7,454 nucleotides of DNA from an uncultured bacterium (GCA_937877125.1 CALEFQ010000082.1:1-7454), one strand, 5' to 3'. Positions 1-6,125 are shown, counted from the stretch's first letter. The notes: a model not told the origin generated them from the letters alone. Made by a program: numbers and translations.

Positions 1-575
1 TCAAATATGTTTTGATTATTTACAACCACGGACCGGAAGCGGGCGCCTCACTTGCTCATCCGCATTCGCAGCTGTTTGCTATCCCGGTAATTTCTAATTA
101 TTTACGCCAGGAGTTGGATGGTTCGGCCTCTTTTTTCCAGAAGCATCAGAAATGTGCTTTTTGCCGGATCATTGAAAATGAAGTTAAAGAAGCCGGGAAA
201 CAGCGCGTGGTTTTCGAGAACGAAGGTTTCATCGCCTTGTGTCCTTATGCCTCGCAGAATCCTTTTGAGGTCTGGATCTTGCCGCGCCGCCATAATCCCT
301 TTTTCCAGATCGTCGATTACACGGAACGGGTTCAATTGGGCGATTGTTTGCGGACGGTCCTGAAAAAGCTTTATGTCGGTTTGGCCAACCCGCCGTTCAA
401 TTATTATATCCAGTCCGCCCCTTGCGACGGCCAAGAGTATAATCATTACCACTGGCATCTGGAAATCTTGCCTCATCTAACCACTCGCGCCGGCTTCGAA
501 CACGGCACGGGAATTATGATCAATGTCGTCAAGCCGGAGGCGGCGGCCAAATTTTTACGAGAAGTCAAAATATAA
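1..575 (+). CDS. galT: Galactose-1-phosphate uridylyltransferase-like protein (GalT, HIT superfamily), 5'-truncated
   Basis: The frame is open from the left edge (first full codon at 3), so the start lies outside the window; the TTG at 12 is an internal Leu codon. GalT moves UMP between UDP-glucose and galactose-1-phosphate through a uridylyl-histidine intermediate. The visible part begins just before the active-site motif H-P-H-S-Q (nt 57-71), where the second His is the expected nucleophile. A second domain follows with C-A-F-C (nt 153-164), a family-typical F-E-V-W-I-L-P-R-R-H stretch, H-Y-H-W-H (nt 444-458) and an L-T-T-x-A-G-F-E-x-G-T-G block near the C-terminus. These order and spacing features match the C-terminal two thirds of GalT. 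About 190 residues are visible, with the N-terminal zinc-site region missing. Related enzymes in deep-branching bacteria can use other sugar phosphates or ADP-glucose, so exact substrate is uncertain. It ends 2 nt before tpiA, suggesting cotranscription. Confidence 0.88.
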   Translation, partial: KYVLIIYNHGPEAGASLAHPHSQLFAIPVISNYLRQELDGSASFFQKHQKCAFCRIIENEVKEAGKQRVVFENEGFIALCPYASQNPFEVWILPRRHNPFFQIVDYTERVQLGDCLRTVLKKLYVGLANPPFNYYIQSAPCDGQEYNHYHWHLEILPHLTTRAGFEHGTGIMINVVKPEAAAKFLREVKI

Positions 576-577
576 TT

Positions 578-1351
578 ATGGTCAAGCCGATTGTTATTGC
601 CAACTGGAAAATGAACAAAAATGCGGCGGAAAGCCGGGAGTGGTTGTCGGTTTTGAAAGAAGATCTTAAAGGCGTTGAGCCAAAAAAAATCGACGTGGTG
701 GCTTGCCCGCCTTTTACGGTATTAACCGAAATGAGTCGGGCCGTCGCGCCATTAATTCTCGGAGCCCAGAATCTTCACTGGGAGGACCGGGGAACATTTA
801 CCGGTGAAATCTCTGGCGGTATGTTGCGGGAAGCCGGCTGTCAGTACGTCATTGTCGGGCATTCTGAACGCCGCTGGAAAATGGGCGAGACTGACGAAAT
901 GATCCACCGTAAACTCCAAGCCGCCTGGCGGCACCAATTGACCCCGATTCTTTGTATCGGGGAGCAGGCCAAGGACAAGGCCGAAAACAAAACCGAGCGA
1001 GTCCTTCATGATCAATTATGTTTCGCCTTAAGCGGTTTCACCCGTAATCAGATCGCCTCGCTGGTCGTTGCCTACGAGCCGGTCTGGGCGATCGGCACGG
1101 GAGCGATCGGCAGCCGTCCGCCCGCTACGCCGGCCGATGTCCGTTCCGCCTACGCTATCATCAAGCAATGCCTTGGACAGCATAATCTGACGGCCCGTCT
1201 GGTTTATGGCGGCAGTGTGGACGCTAAAAATGCGGCCGAATTTTTTTCCTTGTCCGATAACCAGGGCTTCCTGGTCGGCGGCGCCAGCTTGAAACCGTTG
1301 GAATTCGGTTCCGTCGTAAAACAAACACTCAAACATTATGTCGGAAATTAA
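578..1351 (+). CDS. tpiA: Triosephosphate isomerase
   Basis: Cytosolic TIM-barrel enzyme interconverting dihydroxyacetone phosphate and glyceraldehyde-3-phosphate. The product is 257 residues, normal for the family. N9 and K11 lie in the N-W-K motif, the electrophile H95 is in V-G-H-S-E-R-R (93-99), and the catalytic base E167 is in A-Y-E-P-V-W (165-170). The phosphate-binding segments are Y-G-G-S-V (210-214) and G-x-L-V-G-G-A-S-L (230-238). All catalytic residues are present. Loop 6 is unusual: after W-A-I-G-T-G (170-175) the family normally has a single Lys before the T/P-A-T-P segment, but here about six residues (A-I-G-S-R-P, 176-181) intervene. The ATG at 578 fits the N-terminus exactly. 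It sits 2 nt after the galT stop with no good Shine-Dalgarno, so translation may be coupled to galT. The 3' end overlaps the DUF1653 gene by 14 nt. Confidence 0.97.
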   Translation: MVKPIVIANWKMNKNAAESREWLSVLKEDLKGVEPKKIDVVACPPFTVLTEMSRAVAPLILGAQNLHWEDRGTFTGEISGGMLREAGCQYVIVGHSERRWKMGETDEMIHRKLQAAWRHQLTPILCIGEQAKDKAENKTERVLHDQLCFALSGFTRNQIASLVVAYEPVWAIGTGAIGSRPPATPADVRSAYAIIKQCLGQHNLTARLVYGGSVDAKNAAEFFSLSDNQGFLVGGASLKPLEFGSVVKQTLKHYVGN

Positions 1352-1568
1352 ACCTGGACGTTACCGCCACTTCAAGGGAAAGGACTACGAGGTATTAGGG
1401 GTCGGGCACCACTCGGAAACTTTGGAGGAATTAGTTTTTTACCGCGCTTTATATGATGATCCGGAATTCGGTTCCGGCCATCTCTGGGTGCGTCCCAAAA
1501 AAATGTTTTTGGAAAAAATCACTCGGGCAGGGAAAAAAGTCCCGCGGTTCGAATTTTTAACAAAGTAA
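1338..1568 (+). CDS. DUF1653 domain small protein
   Basis: A 76-residue protein that is almost entirely one DUF1653 domain. The recognisable family pattern is P-G-R-Y-R-H-F-K-G (6-14), then Y-E-V-L-G-V, H-S-E-T-L-E-E-L-V-x-Y-R-A-L-Y (25-39), L-W-V-R-P-K-K-M-F-L-E (49-59) and a final V-P-R-F-E. No signal peptide or membrane segment is visible. The biochemical function of this family is not known to me, and no catalytic residue can be assigned. The start at 1338 lies within the last codons of tpiA in another frame (14-nt overlap), which implies translational coupling and cotranscription with tpiA. Its position between tpiA and fba ties it physically to the glycolytic run, but that may be only operon hitch-hiking. 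Family assignment is confident from the motif pattern; function is not. Confidence 0.88.
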   Translation: MSEIKPGRYRHFKGKDYEVLGVGHHSETLEELVFYRALYDDPEFGSGHLWVRPKKMFLEKITRAGKKVPRFEFLTK

Positions 1569-1601
1569 TTGCTTTTAGTTTTAATTATTTAATCTAATCT
1601 T
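1569..1601 (+). promoter_or_regulatory. AT-rich spacer before fba with a possible weak promoter
   Basis: The 33-nt spacer contains almost no G and no Shine-Dalgarno sequence. TTGCTT at 1569-1574 and TCTAAT at 1593-1598 (5 of 6 matches to the -10 consensus) are separated by 18 nt. A start site at the usual distance would fall on or just inside the fba ATG, so any transcript would be nearly leaderless. The match is weak and low-complexity AT-rich DNA gives such hits by chance. Confidence 0.2.
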
Positions 1602-2471
1602 ATGCTGGCTCATGCCAAAGATCTGATCAAAGATGCCTTCCAGAGATCTTACGCCATCGGCTCTTTTAATACTTACAATTTGGAAGTGACCCAGGGAATT
1701 GTGGACGCGGCCAGCAACAAAAACGCGCCGGCGATCATCATGGTTTCGGAAGGGACGATTGAATACGCCGGGCTGAAGCCGATCACGCACATTGTCAGCA
1801 CGATTGCCAAAAACGAAGCCGTTACTGTCCCGATTGCCTTGCATTTGGATCACGGCAAGAAATTCCATTCCGTGGTCGAGACCATTAACGCGGGGTTCAC
1901 GTCGGTCCAAATTGACGGTTCCAATTTGGCGATTGACGAGAATATCATGCTGACCAAGCAGATCGTCGAATACGCGCATCGGCGCAACGTCATCGTGCAG
2001 GGAGAGGTTGGGCGGATTCCCGGGGTTCATTCGACGGCGGAAAAGACTCGGGTAGTCAAAGGCGCGCTGACTGACGTCAATGAAGCGATCCGCTTTGTGG
2101 CGGAAACTGGCGTGGATACGCTGGCGATTTCAATCGGCAATTGTCACGGATTATACGAAGCCGCTTTGCATTATGACTTGCTGCAGCAATTGCGCCAGGC
2201 CATTGATATTCCGCTGGTTTTGCACGGCGGTTCGGGGATAAAAACCGAAGACATTAGGCGGCTGATTGCCGGCGGCATCAACGATGTTAATATCGATTCC
2301 GAATTACGTCAGGCCTTCACCTTGACTCTGAAACAAACTATCCAAGAAAAACCGACCGAGCTCGATCCGCGGGTTTTAATCGCGCCGTGCCGTCGCGCGG
2401 TCGCCCGGGTGGTGGAGGATAAAATGGATGAATTTGGGGTTTCCGGCAAAGCCAACGGGCATATCATTTAA
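1602..2471 (+). CDS. fba: Class II (zinc-dependent) fructose-bisphosphate aldolase, divergent
   Basis: TIM-barrel aldolase expected to cleave fructose-1,6-bisphosphate to DHAP and glyceraldehyde-3-phosphate. At 289 residues it is within the range of the shorter class IIB/GatY-type enzymes. Seen: Y-A-I-G-S-F-N near the N-terminus, H-L-D-H-G (81-85) with catalytic D83 and zinc ligand H84, the zinc-shell E135 in G-E-V-G-R-I, zinc ligand H182 in C-H-G-L-Y, zinc ligand H208 and the phosphate-binding L-H-G-G-S-G (207-212), and N-I-D-S-E-L-R (230-236). Odd points: the mobile loop after E135 normally carries G-x-E-D, but here reads G-V-H-S (141-144), so the usual catalytic loop Glu is not in place. 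The T of G-T-x-H-G is N180, and the Lys normally preceding the V-N-I strand is D228. Context strongly supports fructose-bisphosphate aldolase, but a related ketose-bisphosphate aldolase such as tagatose-type cannot be excluded from sequence alone. The ATG at 1602 fits the family N-terminus. Confidence 0.9.
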   Translation: MLAHAKDLIKDAFQRSYAIGSFNTYNLEVTQGIVDAASNKNAPAIIMVSEGTIEYAGLKPITHIVSTIAKNEAVTVPIALHLDHGKKFHSVVETINAGFTSVQIDGSNLAIDENIMLTKQIVEYAHRRNVIVQGEVGRIPGVHSTAEKTRVVKGALTDVNEAIRFVAETGVDTLAISIGNCHGLYEAALHYDLLQQLRQAIDIPLVLHGGSGIKTEDIRRLIAGGINDVNIDSELRQAFTLTLKQTIQEKPTELDPRVLIAPCRRAVARVVEDKMDEFGVSGKANGHII

Positions 2472-2527
2472 AGGCAGTAAGAAATTATTCGGCTTCTTTG
2501 GGCCATAGATTCATAATATAAAAAAAT

Positions 2528-3529
2528 ATGTTAAAAATTGCCATCAATGGTTTTGGCCGAATCGGCCGGGCCGCCTGCAAAATTATTCTTGAAAAAAAAG
2601 GTTTAGAAATTGTGGCCATTAATGACCTGGGAAATATCAAGACTCTGGCTTATCTGATGAATTTTGACACGGTTTACGGCCGTTATGGCAAGAAGGTGAC
2701 AGTGGCCGCCGATCATCTGGTGATCGGCGATAAAAAAATTCAGGTCTTGAGCGAAAAAGATCCCGCCCGCCTGCCTTGGGGCCAATTAGGCGTTGACGTC
2801 GTTTTGGAATGCACCGGTGTGTTCACTAAGGCGTCTGATCTTGATTTGCATTTGAAAGCCGGAGCCAAAAAAGTTTTGCTGTCGGCGCCGTCTAGTGAAA
2901 AAGATTCCGTGCCGACTTATATCCGCGGCGTCAATGATGACAAGTATCAGGGCGAGAAGATAATCGACAATGCCTCGTGCACGACTAATTGTATCGCCCC
3001 GGTCATGAAAGTGATGTGCGACGAATTCGGGGTAGAGAAATCTCTGATGGTCACGACCCACGCTTATACGGCCACGCAATTGTTGGTTGACGGCCCGGAC
3101 AAAAAAGACCCGCGTCGCGGCCGGGCGGGGGCGGCCAATAGCGCGCCTTCTACCACGGGGGCGGCCATTGCTACCACCAAAGCTATTCCGGAATTGAAAG
3201 GAATCTTTGACGGCACGGCGATTCGGGTCCCGGTTATCTGCGGATCGATCGCCGATATCACCATGGTTTTGAAAAAGGAAACGACCGCTGAGGAAATCAA
3301 CGCCAAATTGCAGGCGGCAGCTGAAGGAAAAATGAAAGGCGTCCTGAAAGTTTCGGATGAAGATATCGTGTCGTCCGATATTATCGGCACGACCGAGTCG
3401 GCGATTGTGGATTTGCCTTTTACGAAGGTTGTGGGAGGAAATCTGGCTAAAGTGGTCGCCTGGTATGACAACGAATGGGCTTATTCGGTTCGCCTGGTAG
3501 AAATGGCGGAAAAAATAAGTAATAAGTAA
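2528..3529 (+). CDS. gap: Glyceraldehyde-3-phosphate dehydrogenase, type I, NAD-type
   Basis: Tetrameric cytosolic enzyme (by family) that oxidises and phosphorylates glyceraldehyde-3-phosphate to 1,3-bisphosphoglycerate. The product is 333 residues, typical length. The Rossmann motif G-F-G-R-I-G-R is at 8-14 and D33 in I-N-D-L follows the second strand, the usual sign of NAD rather than NADP preference. The active-site motif S-C-T-T-N-C spans 150-155 with nucleophile C151, and H178 is the base in T-T-H-A-Y-T. Phosphate-site residues T181, the S-T-T-G-A-A segment (208-213) and R233 in G-T-A-I-R-V-P are present. The C-terminus ends with W-Y-D-N-E-W-A-Y-S (312-320) as expected. The 56-nt spacer upstream lacks a Shine-Dalgarno and is A-rich next to the ATG. 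pgk follows after 18 nt, the common gap-pgk pairing. Nothing essential is missing. Confidence 0.97.
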   Translation: MLKIAINGFGRIGRAACKIILEKKGLEIVAINDLGNIKTLAYLMNFDTVYGRYGKKVTVAADHLVIGDKKIQVLSEKDPARLPWGQLGVDVVLECTGVFTKASDLDLHLKAGAKKVLLSAPSSEKDSVPTYIRGVNDDKYQGEKIIDNASCTTNCIAPVMKVMCDEFGVEKSLMVTTHAYTATQLLVDGPDKKDPRRGRAGAANSAPSTTGAAIATTKAIPELKGIFDGTAIRVPVICGSIADITMVLKKETTAEEINAKLQAAAEGKMKGVLKVSDEDIVSSDIIGTTESAIVDLPFTKVVGGNLAKVVAWYDNEWAYSVRLVEMAEKISNK

Positions 3530-3530
3530 G

Positions 3531-3540
3531 AGGGACAGGT
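3531..3540 (+). promoter_or_regulatory. Probable Shine-Dalgarno for pgk
   Basis: The short gap-pgk spacer holds AGGG (3531-3534) and CAGGT (3536-3540). The AGGT part ends 7 nt before the pgk ATG, a workable distance for pairing with the 16S rRNA tail. This and the eno site are the only spacers in the window with a plausible Shine-Dalgarno. Confidence 0.45.
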
Positions 3541-3547
3541 AACAAAA

Positions 3548-4735
3548 ATGAAAACAGTCAAAGATATTGACGTGAAAGGCAAGCGCGTACTGGTCCGCGT
3601 GGATTTTAATGAACCCTTGGATGAGCAGGGTAATCCCCTGGATGATTATCGTCTTCGCTCCACCATTCCCACACTGAAATATTTATTGGATCAGGGGTGC
3701 ACGCTGGTGCTGATGACGCATGTCGGGCGTCCCGACGGCCGAGTGACGGAAAAGTATCGGGTTACCGGCGTGGCTCGTCAACTAGAACGCTTGATCGGTC
3801 GGCCGGTGAAAAAACTAGCTGACTGTGTCGGTCCTGAGGTGCGTTCGGCGCTGGGCAACCGGGAAGCAAAAATTTATTTTTTGGAGAACCTGCGCTTCCA
3901 TCCTGAAGAAGAAAAAAATGACGATGCTTTTGCCCAGGAATTAGCGCGTAACGGCGAATTTTATGTCAATGACGCCTTCGCTAATTGTCATCGCGAGCAT
4001 GCCAGCATGACCGGAATTCTGAAATACCTGCGAGGCGCGGCCGGACTGTTATTGGAAAAAGAAGTCCGGGAATTGACCGCGGTCCGTGATAATCCGGAAC
4101 ACCCTTTCACTTTTATTCTCGGCGGGGCCAAGCTGGAAACAAAGCTTAAACTGCTCAAGACTTTCGTCCAGCTAGCCGACCATGTTTTGATCGGCGGAGA
4201 AATCGCCAATACGTTACTCAAGGCTAGCGGCGCGCCGGTCGGCGCTTCCAAAATAAGCGGTGCGGCTTTAAGTGAGGCGGTTACTTTGGTCCCAAAGATT
4301 TCGGATGCCAAGCTGATCATTCCGATTGACGTATCGGTGTCGAAGGAATTAGAAAAAGAAGAGCCCCAAGCCAAGCCGAAAGACGCCAGGAATTGCGCCG
4401 TTCGTGAGATCGGGCCTGATGAAATCATCTATGATATCGGGCCGCGCACTGTTAAAAAGTACGCCGAAATCATCGCCCGGTCAAAGCTGGTTTTATGGAA
4501 CGGTCCCATGGGGTATTTTGAGCATATGCATTTCCGCTCCGGGACCAAAGGCATCGTCCAGGCCTTGGCCGCGACGTCCGCTCGCACGGTAGTCGGCGGC
4601 GGGGAAACGGTGGATTTTCTTGATGAAATGAAAATTAAAGATAAGCTGAGTTTCGTTTCCACTGGCGGCGGCGCCATGCTCGATTTTTTGGCCGACGGGC
4701 ATTTGATCGCGATCGATGCTCTGGGTCACGAATAA
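3548..4735 (+). CDS. pgk: Phosphoglycerate kinase
   Basis: Two-domain cytosolic kinase transferring phosphate from 1,3-bisphosphoglycerate to ADP. At 395 residues it is full length. N-domain substrate residues are visible: R-V-D-F-N-E-P-L (17-24, D19 and N21), R35, T-H-V-G-R-P (57-62), E-N-L-R-F-H (113-118, R116) and N-D-A-F-A-N-C-H-R-E-H-A-S (141-153, R149). C-domain nucleotide residues are G-G-A-K-L-E-T-K (192-199, K195 and K199), W-N-G-P-M-G-Y-F-E (317-325) and S-T-G-G-G-A (371-376). Substitutions: E22 replaces the usual V of R-V-D-F-N-V-P, G-G-E-I-A-N-T (216-222) replaces G-G-G/A-M-A-x-T, and the nucleotide loop G-G-G-D-(S/T) is G-G-G-E-T (350-354), putting Glu where the family has the Asp that helps hold Mg-nucleotide. 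The overall architecture is intact, so activity is expected. Translation probably starts from the AGG-rich site after gap. Confidence 0.97.
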   Translation: MKTVKDIDVKGKRVLVRVDFNEPLDEQGNPLDDYRLRSTIPTLKYLLDQGCTLVLMTHVGRPDGRVTEKYRVTGVARQLERLIGRPVKKLADCVGPEVRSALGNREAKIYFLENLRFHPEEEKNDDAFAQELARNGEFYVNDAFANCHREHASMTGILKYLRGAAGLLLEKEVRELTAVRDNPEHPFTFILGGAKLETKLKLLKTFVQLADHVLIGGEIANTLLKASGAPVGASKISGAALSEAVTLVPKISDAKLIIPIDVSVSKELEKEEPQAKPKDARNCAVREIGPDEIIYDIGPRTVKKYAEIIARSKLVLWNGPMGYFEHMHFRSGTKGIVQALAATSARTVVGGGETVDFLDEMKIKDKLSFVSTGGGAMLDFLADGHLIAIDALGHE

Positions 4736-4738
4736 TTC

Positions 4739-4798
4739 TGGTCTTTGGTCTTTTATCTTTGGCCATTCGCCAAAGACTAAAGACTAACGACTAAAGGC
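4739..4798 (+). repeat. Head-to-head heptamer repeats forming a 55-nt hairpin between pgk and eno
   Basis: The left arm is GGTCTTT (4740-4746), GGTCTTT (4747-4753), TATCTTT (4754-4760), then GGC. After a 5-nt loop CATTC (4764-4768) the right arm is GCC followed by AAAGACT (4772-4778), AAAGACT (4779-4785), AACGACT (4786-4792) and AAAGGC. The arms pair: 8 perfect pairs (4756-4763 with 4769-4776), a 2-nt mismatch, 9 pairs including one G-U (4745-4753 with 4779-4787), one mismatch, then 5 pairs including one G-U (4739-4743 with 4789-4793). It fills almost the whole 69-nt spacer. There is no T-run after it, so it does not read as a classical terminator; an mRNA processing, stability or translation-control role is possible but inferred. 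Confidence 0.85.
4793..4797 (+). promoter_or_regulatory. Probable Shine-Dalgarno for eno, inside the last degenerate heptamer
   Basis: AAAGG ends 7 nt before the eno ATG at 4805. It is the last, diverged copy of the heptamer array (AAAGGC instead of AAAGACT) and lies at the base of the hairpin; its first A pairs with T4739 in the full stem. Confidence 0.5.
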
Positions 4799-4804
4799 AA
4801 TTTC

Positions 4805-6121
4805 ATGAAAATCAAATTAATCCAGGCTCGGGAAATTTTGGACTCGCGCGGCGAACCGACGGTTCAGACCGTCGTTACCCTGGAAGACGGATCACGCGGC
4901 GAATTCGGCGTTCCTTCGGGCGCTTCCACCGGCATCCATGAGGCTTGGGAAATGCGCGACGGCGATGCCCGGCGTTTTTTGGGCAAGGGGGTTATCAAGG
5001 CGTGCGAAAATGTTAATGTCAGAATTGCTAATCATCTGCAAGGCCGCGATGTTTTTGATCAAAAAACGATTGACAATGAGATGATCAAGCTTGATGGCGA
5101 TCCCCAAAAAAAGAACCTAGGGGCCAACGCGATTCTGTCGGTTTCTATCGCGTGCGCCAAAGCGGCGGCGCAATCTCGGAAGATACCTTTGTATGTTTAT
5201 CTTCGGGAATTATTTGATAATTATTTTGACCTGGAAGGTTATGTTTTGCCGGTGCCGATGTTCAATGTCATAAACGGCGGGGCCCATGCCGATAATAATC
5301 TTGATTGTCAGGAATTCATGATTGGGCCGGTGGGAGCGGCGAGCTTAAAGGAGGCGGTCCGTTTTGGATCGGAGGTTTTTCATCACCTGGAAAAACTACT
5401 GAAAAAGTCAGGCGCGACTACTAATGTCGGTAATGAAGGGGGATTTGCTCCTTCTTTTGATGATCGGCAGGCGCCGAACCAGGACGCTGATGAACAGGCG
5501 CTGACGGTTTTGAAACAGGCGATTGAGGCGGCCGGGTTTAAATACGGGAAAGAAATCGGGATCGGGGCGGATGTGGCGGCTTCGGAATTTTTTGAGAAAG
5601 GCCTTTATCATCTGGATTTTGGCGGAAAAAAACAGGCGCTGAACACGGACCAAATGGTGGAATTTATCAAAAAATGGGTAGATACTCATCAGCTTATTTC
5701 TGTCGAGGATGGGACGGCCGAAGACGACTTAGCTGGTTGGAAATTGATTAATCGCCAGCTCGGTTCGAAAATTCAAATCATCGGTGATGATTTCCTGGTG
5801 ACTAATAAGCAGCGGGTGCAGATGGCCATCGATAACCAGGCCTGCAATACGGTTCTGATTAAGGTCAATCAAATCGGCAGTTTGTCGGAGACTTTTGAGA
5901 CAGTGGCTCTGGCTTATCAAAATAAGCTAGAGGCTTTTGTTTCTCATCGTTCCGGAGAGACCAATGATACTTTTATTGCCGATTTGGCCGTGGCGATAAG
6001 CGCCACTCGGATCAAAAGCGGGGCGCCGTCTCGAGGCGAGAGAGTCTGCAAATACAATCGCTTAATGGAGATCGAAGAAGAACTTAGGGCCGATGGCATG
6101 GGAAAGTATTGCGGATTATAA
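4805..6121 (+). CDS. eno: Enolase (phosphopyruvate hydratase)
   Basis: Mg-dependent cytosolic enzyme dehydrating 2-phosphoglycerate to phosphoenolpyruvate. The product is 438 residues, family-typical. The N-terminal domain has R-E-I-L-D-S-R-G (9-16) and the mobile loop S-G-A-S-T-G (38-43). In the barrel: H161 in N-G-G-A-H-A-D-N-N, E170 in Q-E-F-M-I, catalytic E211 in V-G-N-E-G-G-F-A-P, metal ligands D256 (G-A-D-V-A-A-S-E-F), E301 (S-V-E-D-G) and D328 (G-D-D-F), catalytic K353 (L-I-K-V-N-Q), S-H-R-S-G-E-T (380-386) and K404 (I-K-S-G-A-P-S-R). All catalytic and metal residues are present. Two near-invariant neighbours differ: N210 stands for Asp in V-G-D-E-G-G, and N387 for the acidic residue after S-G-E-T. 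The gene is bracketed by heptamer repeats in both spacers. The ATG at 4805 matches the usual enolase N-terminus and has an AAAGG site upstream. Confidence 0.97.
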   Translation: MKIKLIQAREILDSRGEPTVQTVVTLEDGSRGEFGVPSGASTGIHEAWEMRDGDARRFLGKGVIKACENVNVRIANHLQGRDVFDQKTIDNEMIKLDGDPQKKNLGANAILSVSIACAKAAAQSRKIPLYVYLRELFDNYFDLEGYVLPVPMFNVINGGAHADNNLDCQEFMIGPVGAASLKEAVRFGSEVFHHLEKLLKKSGATTNVGNEGGFAPSFDDRQAPNQDADEQALTVLKQAIEAAGFKYGKEIGIGADVAASEFFEKGLYHLDFGGKKQALNTDQMVEFIKKWVDTHQLISVEDGTAEDDLAGWKLINRQLGSKIQIIGDDFLVTNKQRVQMAIDNQACNTVLIKVNQIGSLSETFETVALAYQNKLEAFVSHRSGETNDTFIADLAVAISATRIKSGAPSRGERVCKYNRLMEIEEELRADGMGKYCGL

Positions 6122-6125
6122 AATA

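Noticed and set aside
102..476. Minus-strand open frame of 124 codons opposite galT
   Set aside because: It is antisense to the conserved GalT C-terminal domain, with no independent support.
571..576. Perfect TATAAT over the galT stop
   Set aside because: It ends one base before the tpiA ATG and has no -35 at the right distance, so a start site would fall inside tpiA.
1615..1636. Near-repeat CCAAAGATCTGATCAAAGATGCC in the start of fba
   Set aside because: It encodes ordinary A-K-D-L-I-K-D-A helix residues; similarity to the heptamers is coincidental.
1980..2070. A frameshift explaining the unusual aldolase loop
   Set aside because: The frame reads cleanly from G-E-V-G-R-I into A-L-T-D-x-N-E-A, both family-like, with nearly normal loop length.
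2491..2506. TTCTTTGGGCCAT in the fba-gap spacer resembles TATCTTTGGCCAT in the pgk-eno hairpin
   Set aside because: Only about a dozen bases with one insertion, no right arm and no tandem heptamer; chance similarity is likely.
3988..4428. Minus-strand open frame of 146 codons opposite pgk
   Set aside because: It is fully covered by the pgk coding sequence with intact motifs, and its composition is that of a reverse complement.
4739..4804. The pgk-eno hairpin as an intrinsic terminator
   Set aside because: The stem is A/T-rich except for a short GGC/GCC core, and no T-run follows on either strand in the right position; eno starts 12 nt after the stem.
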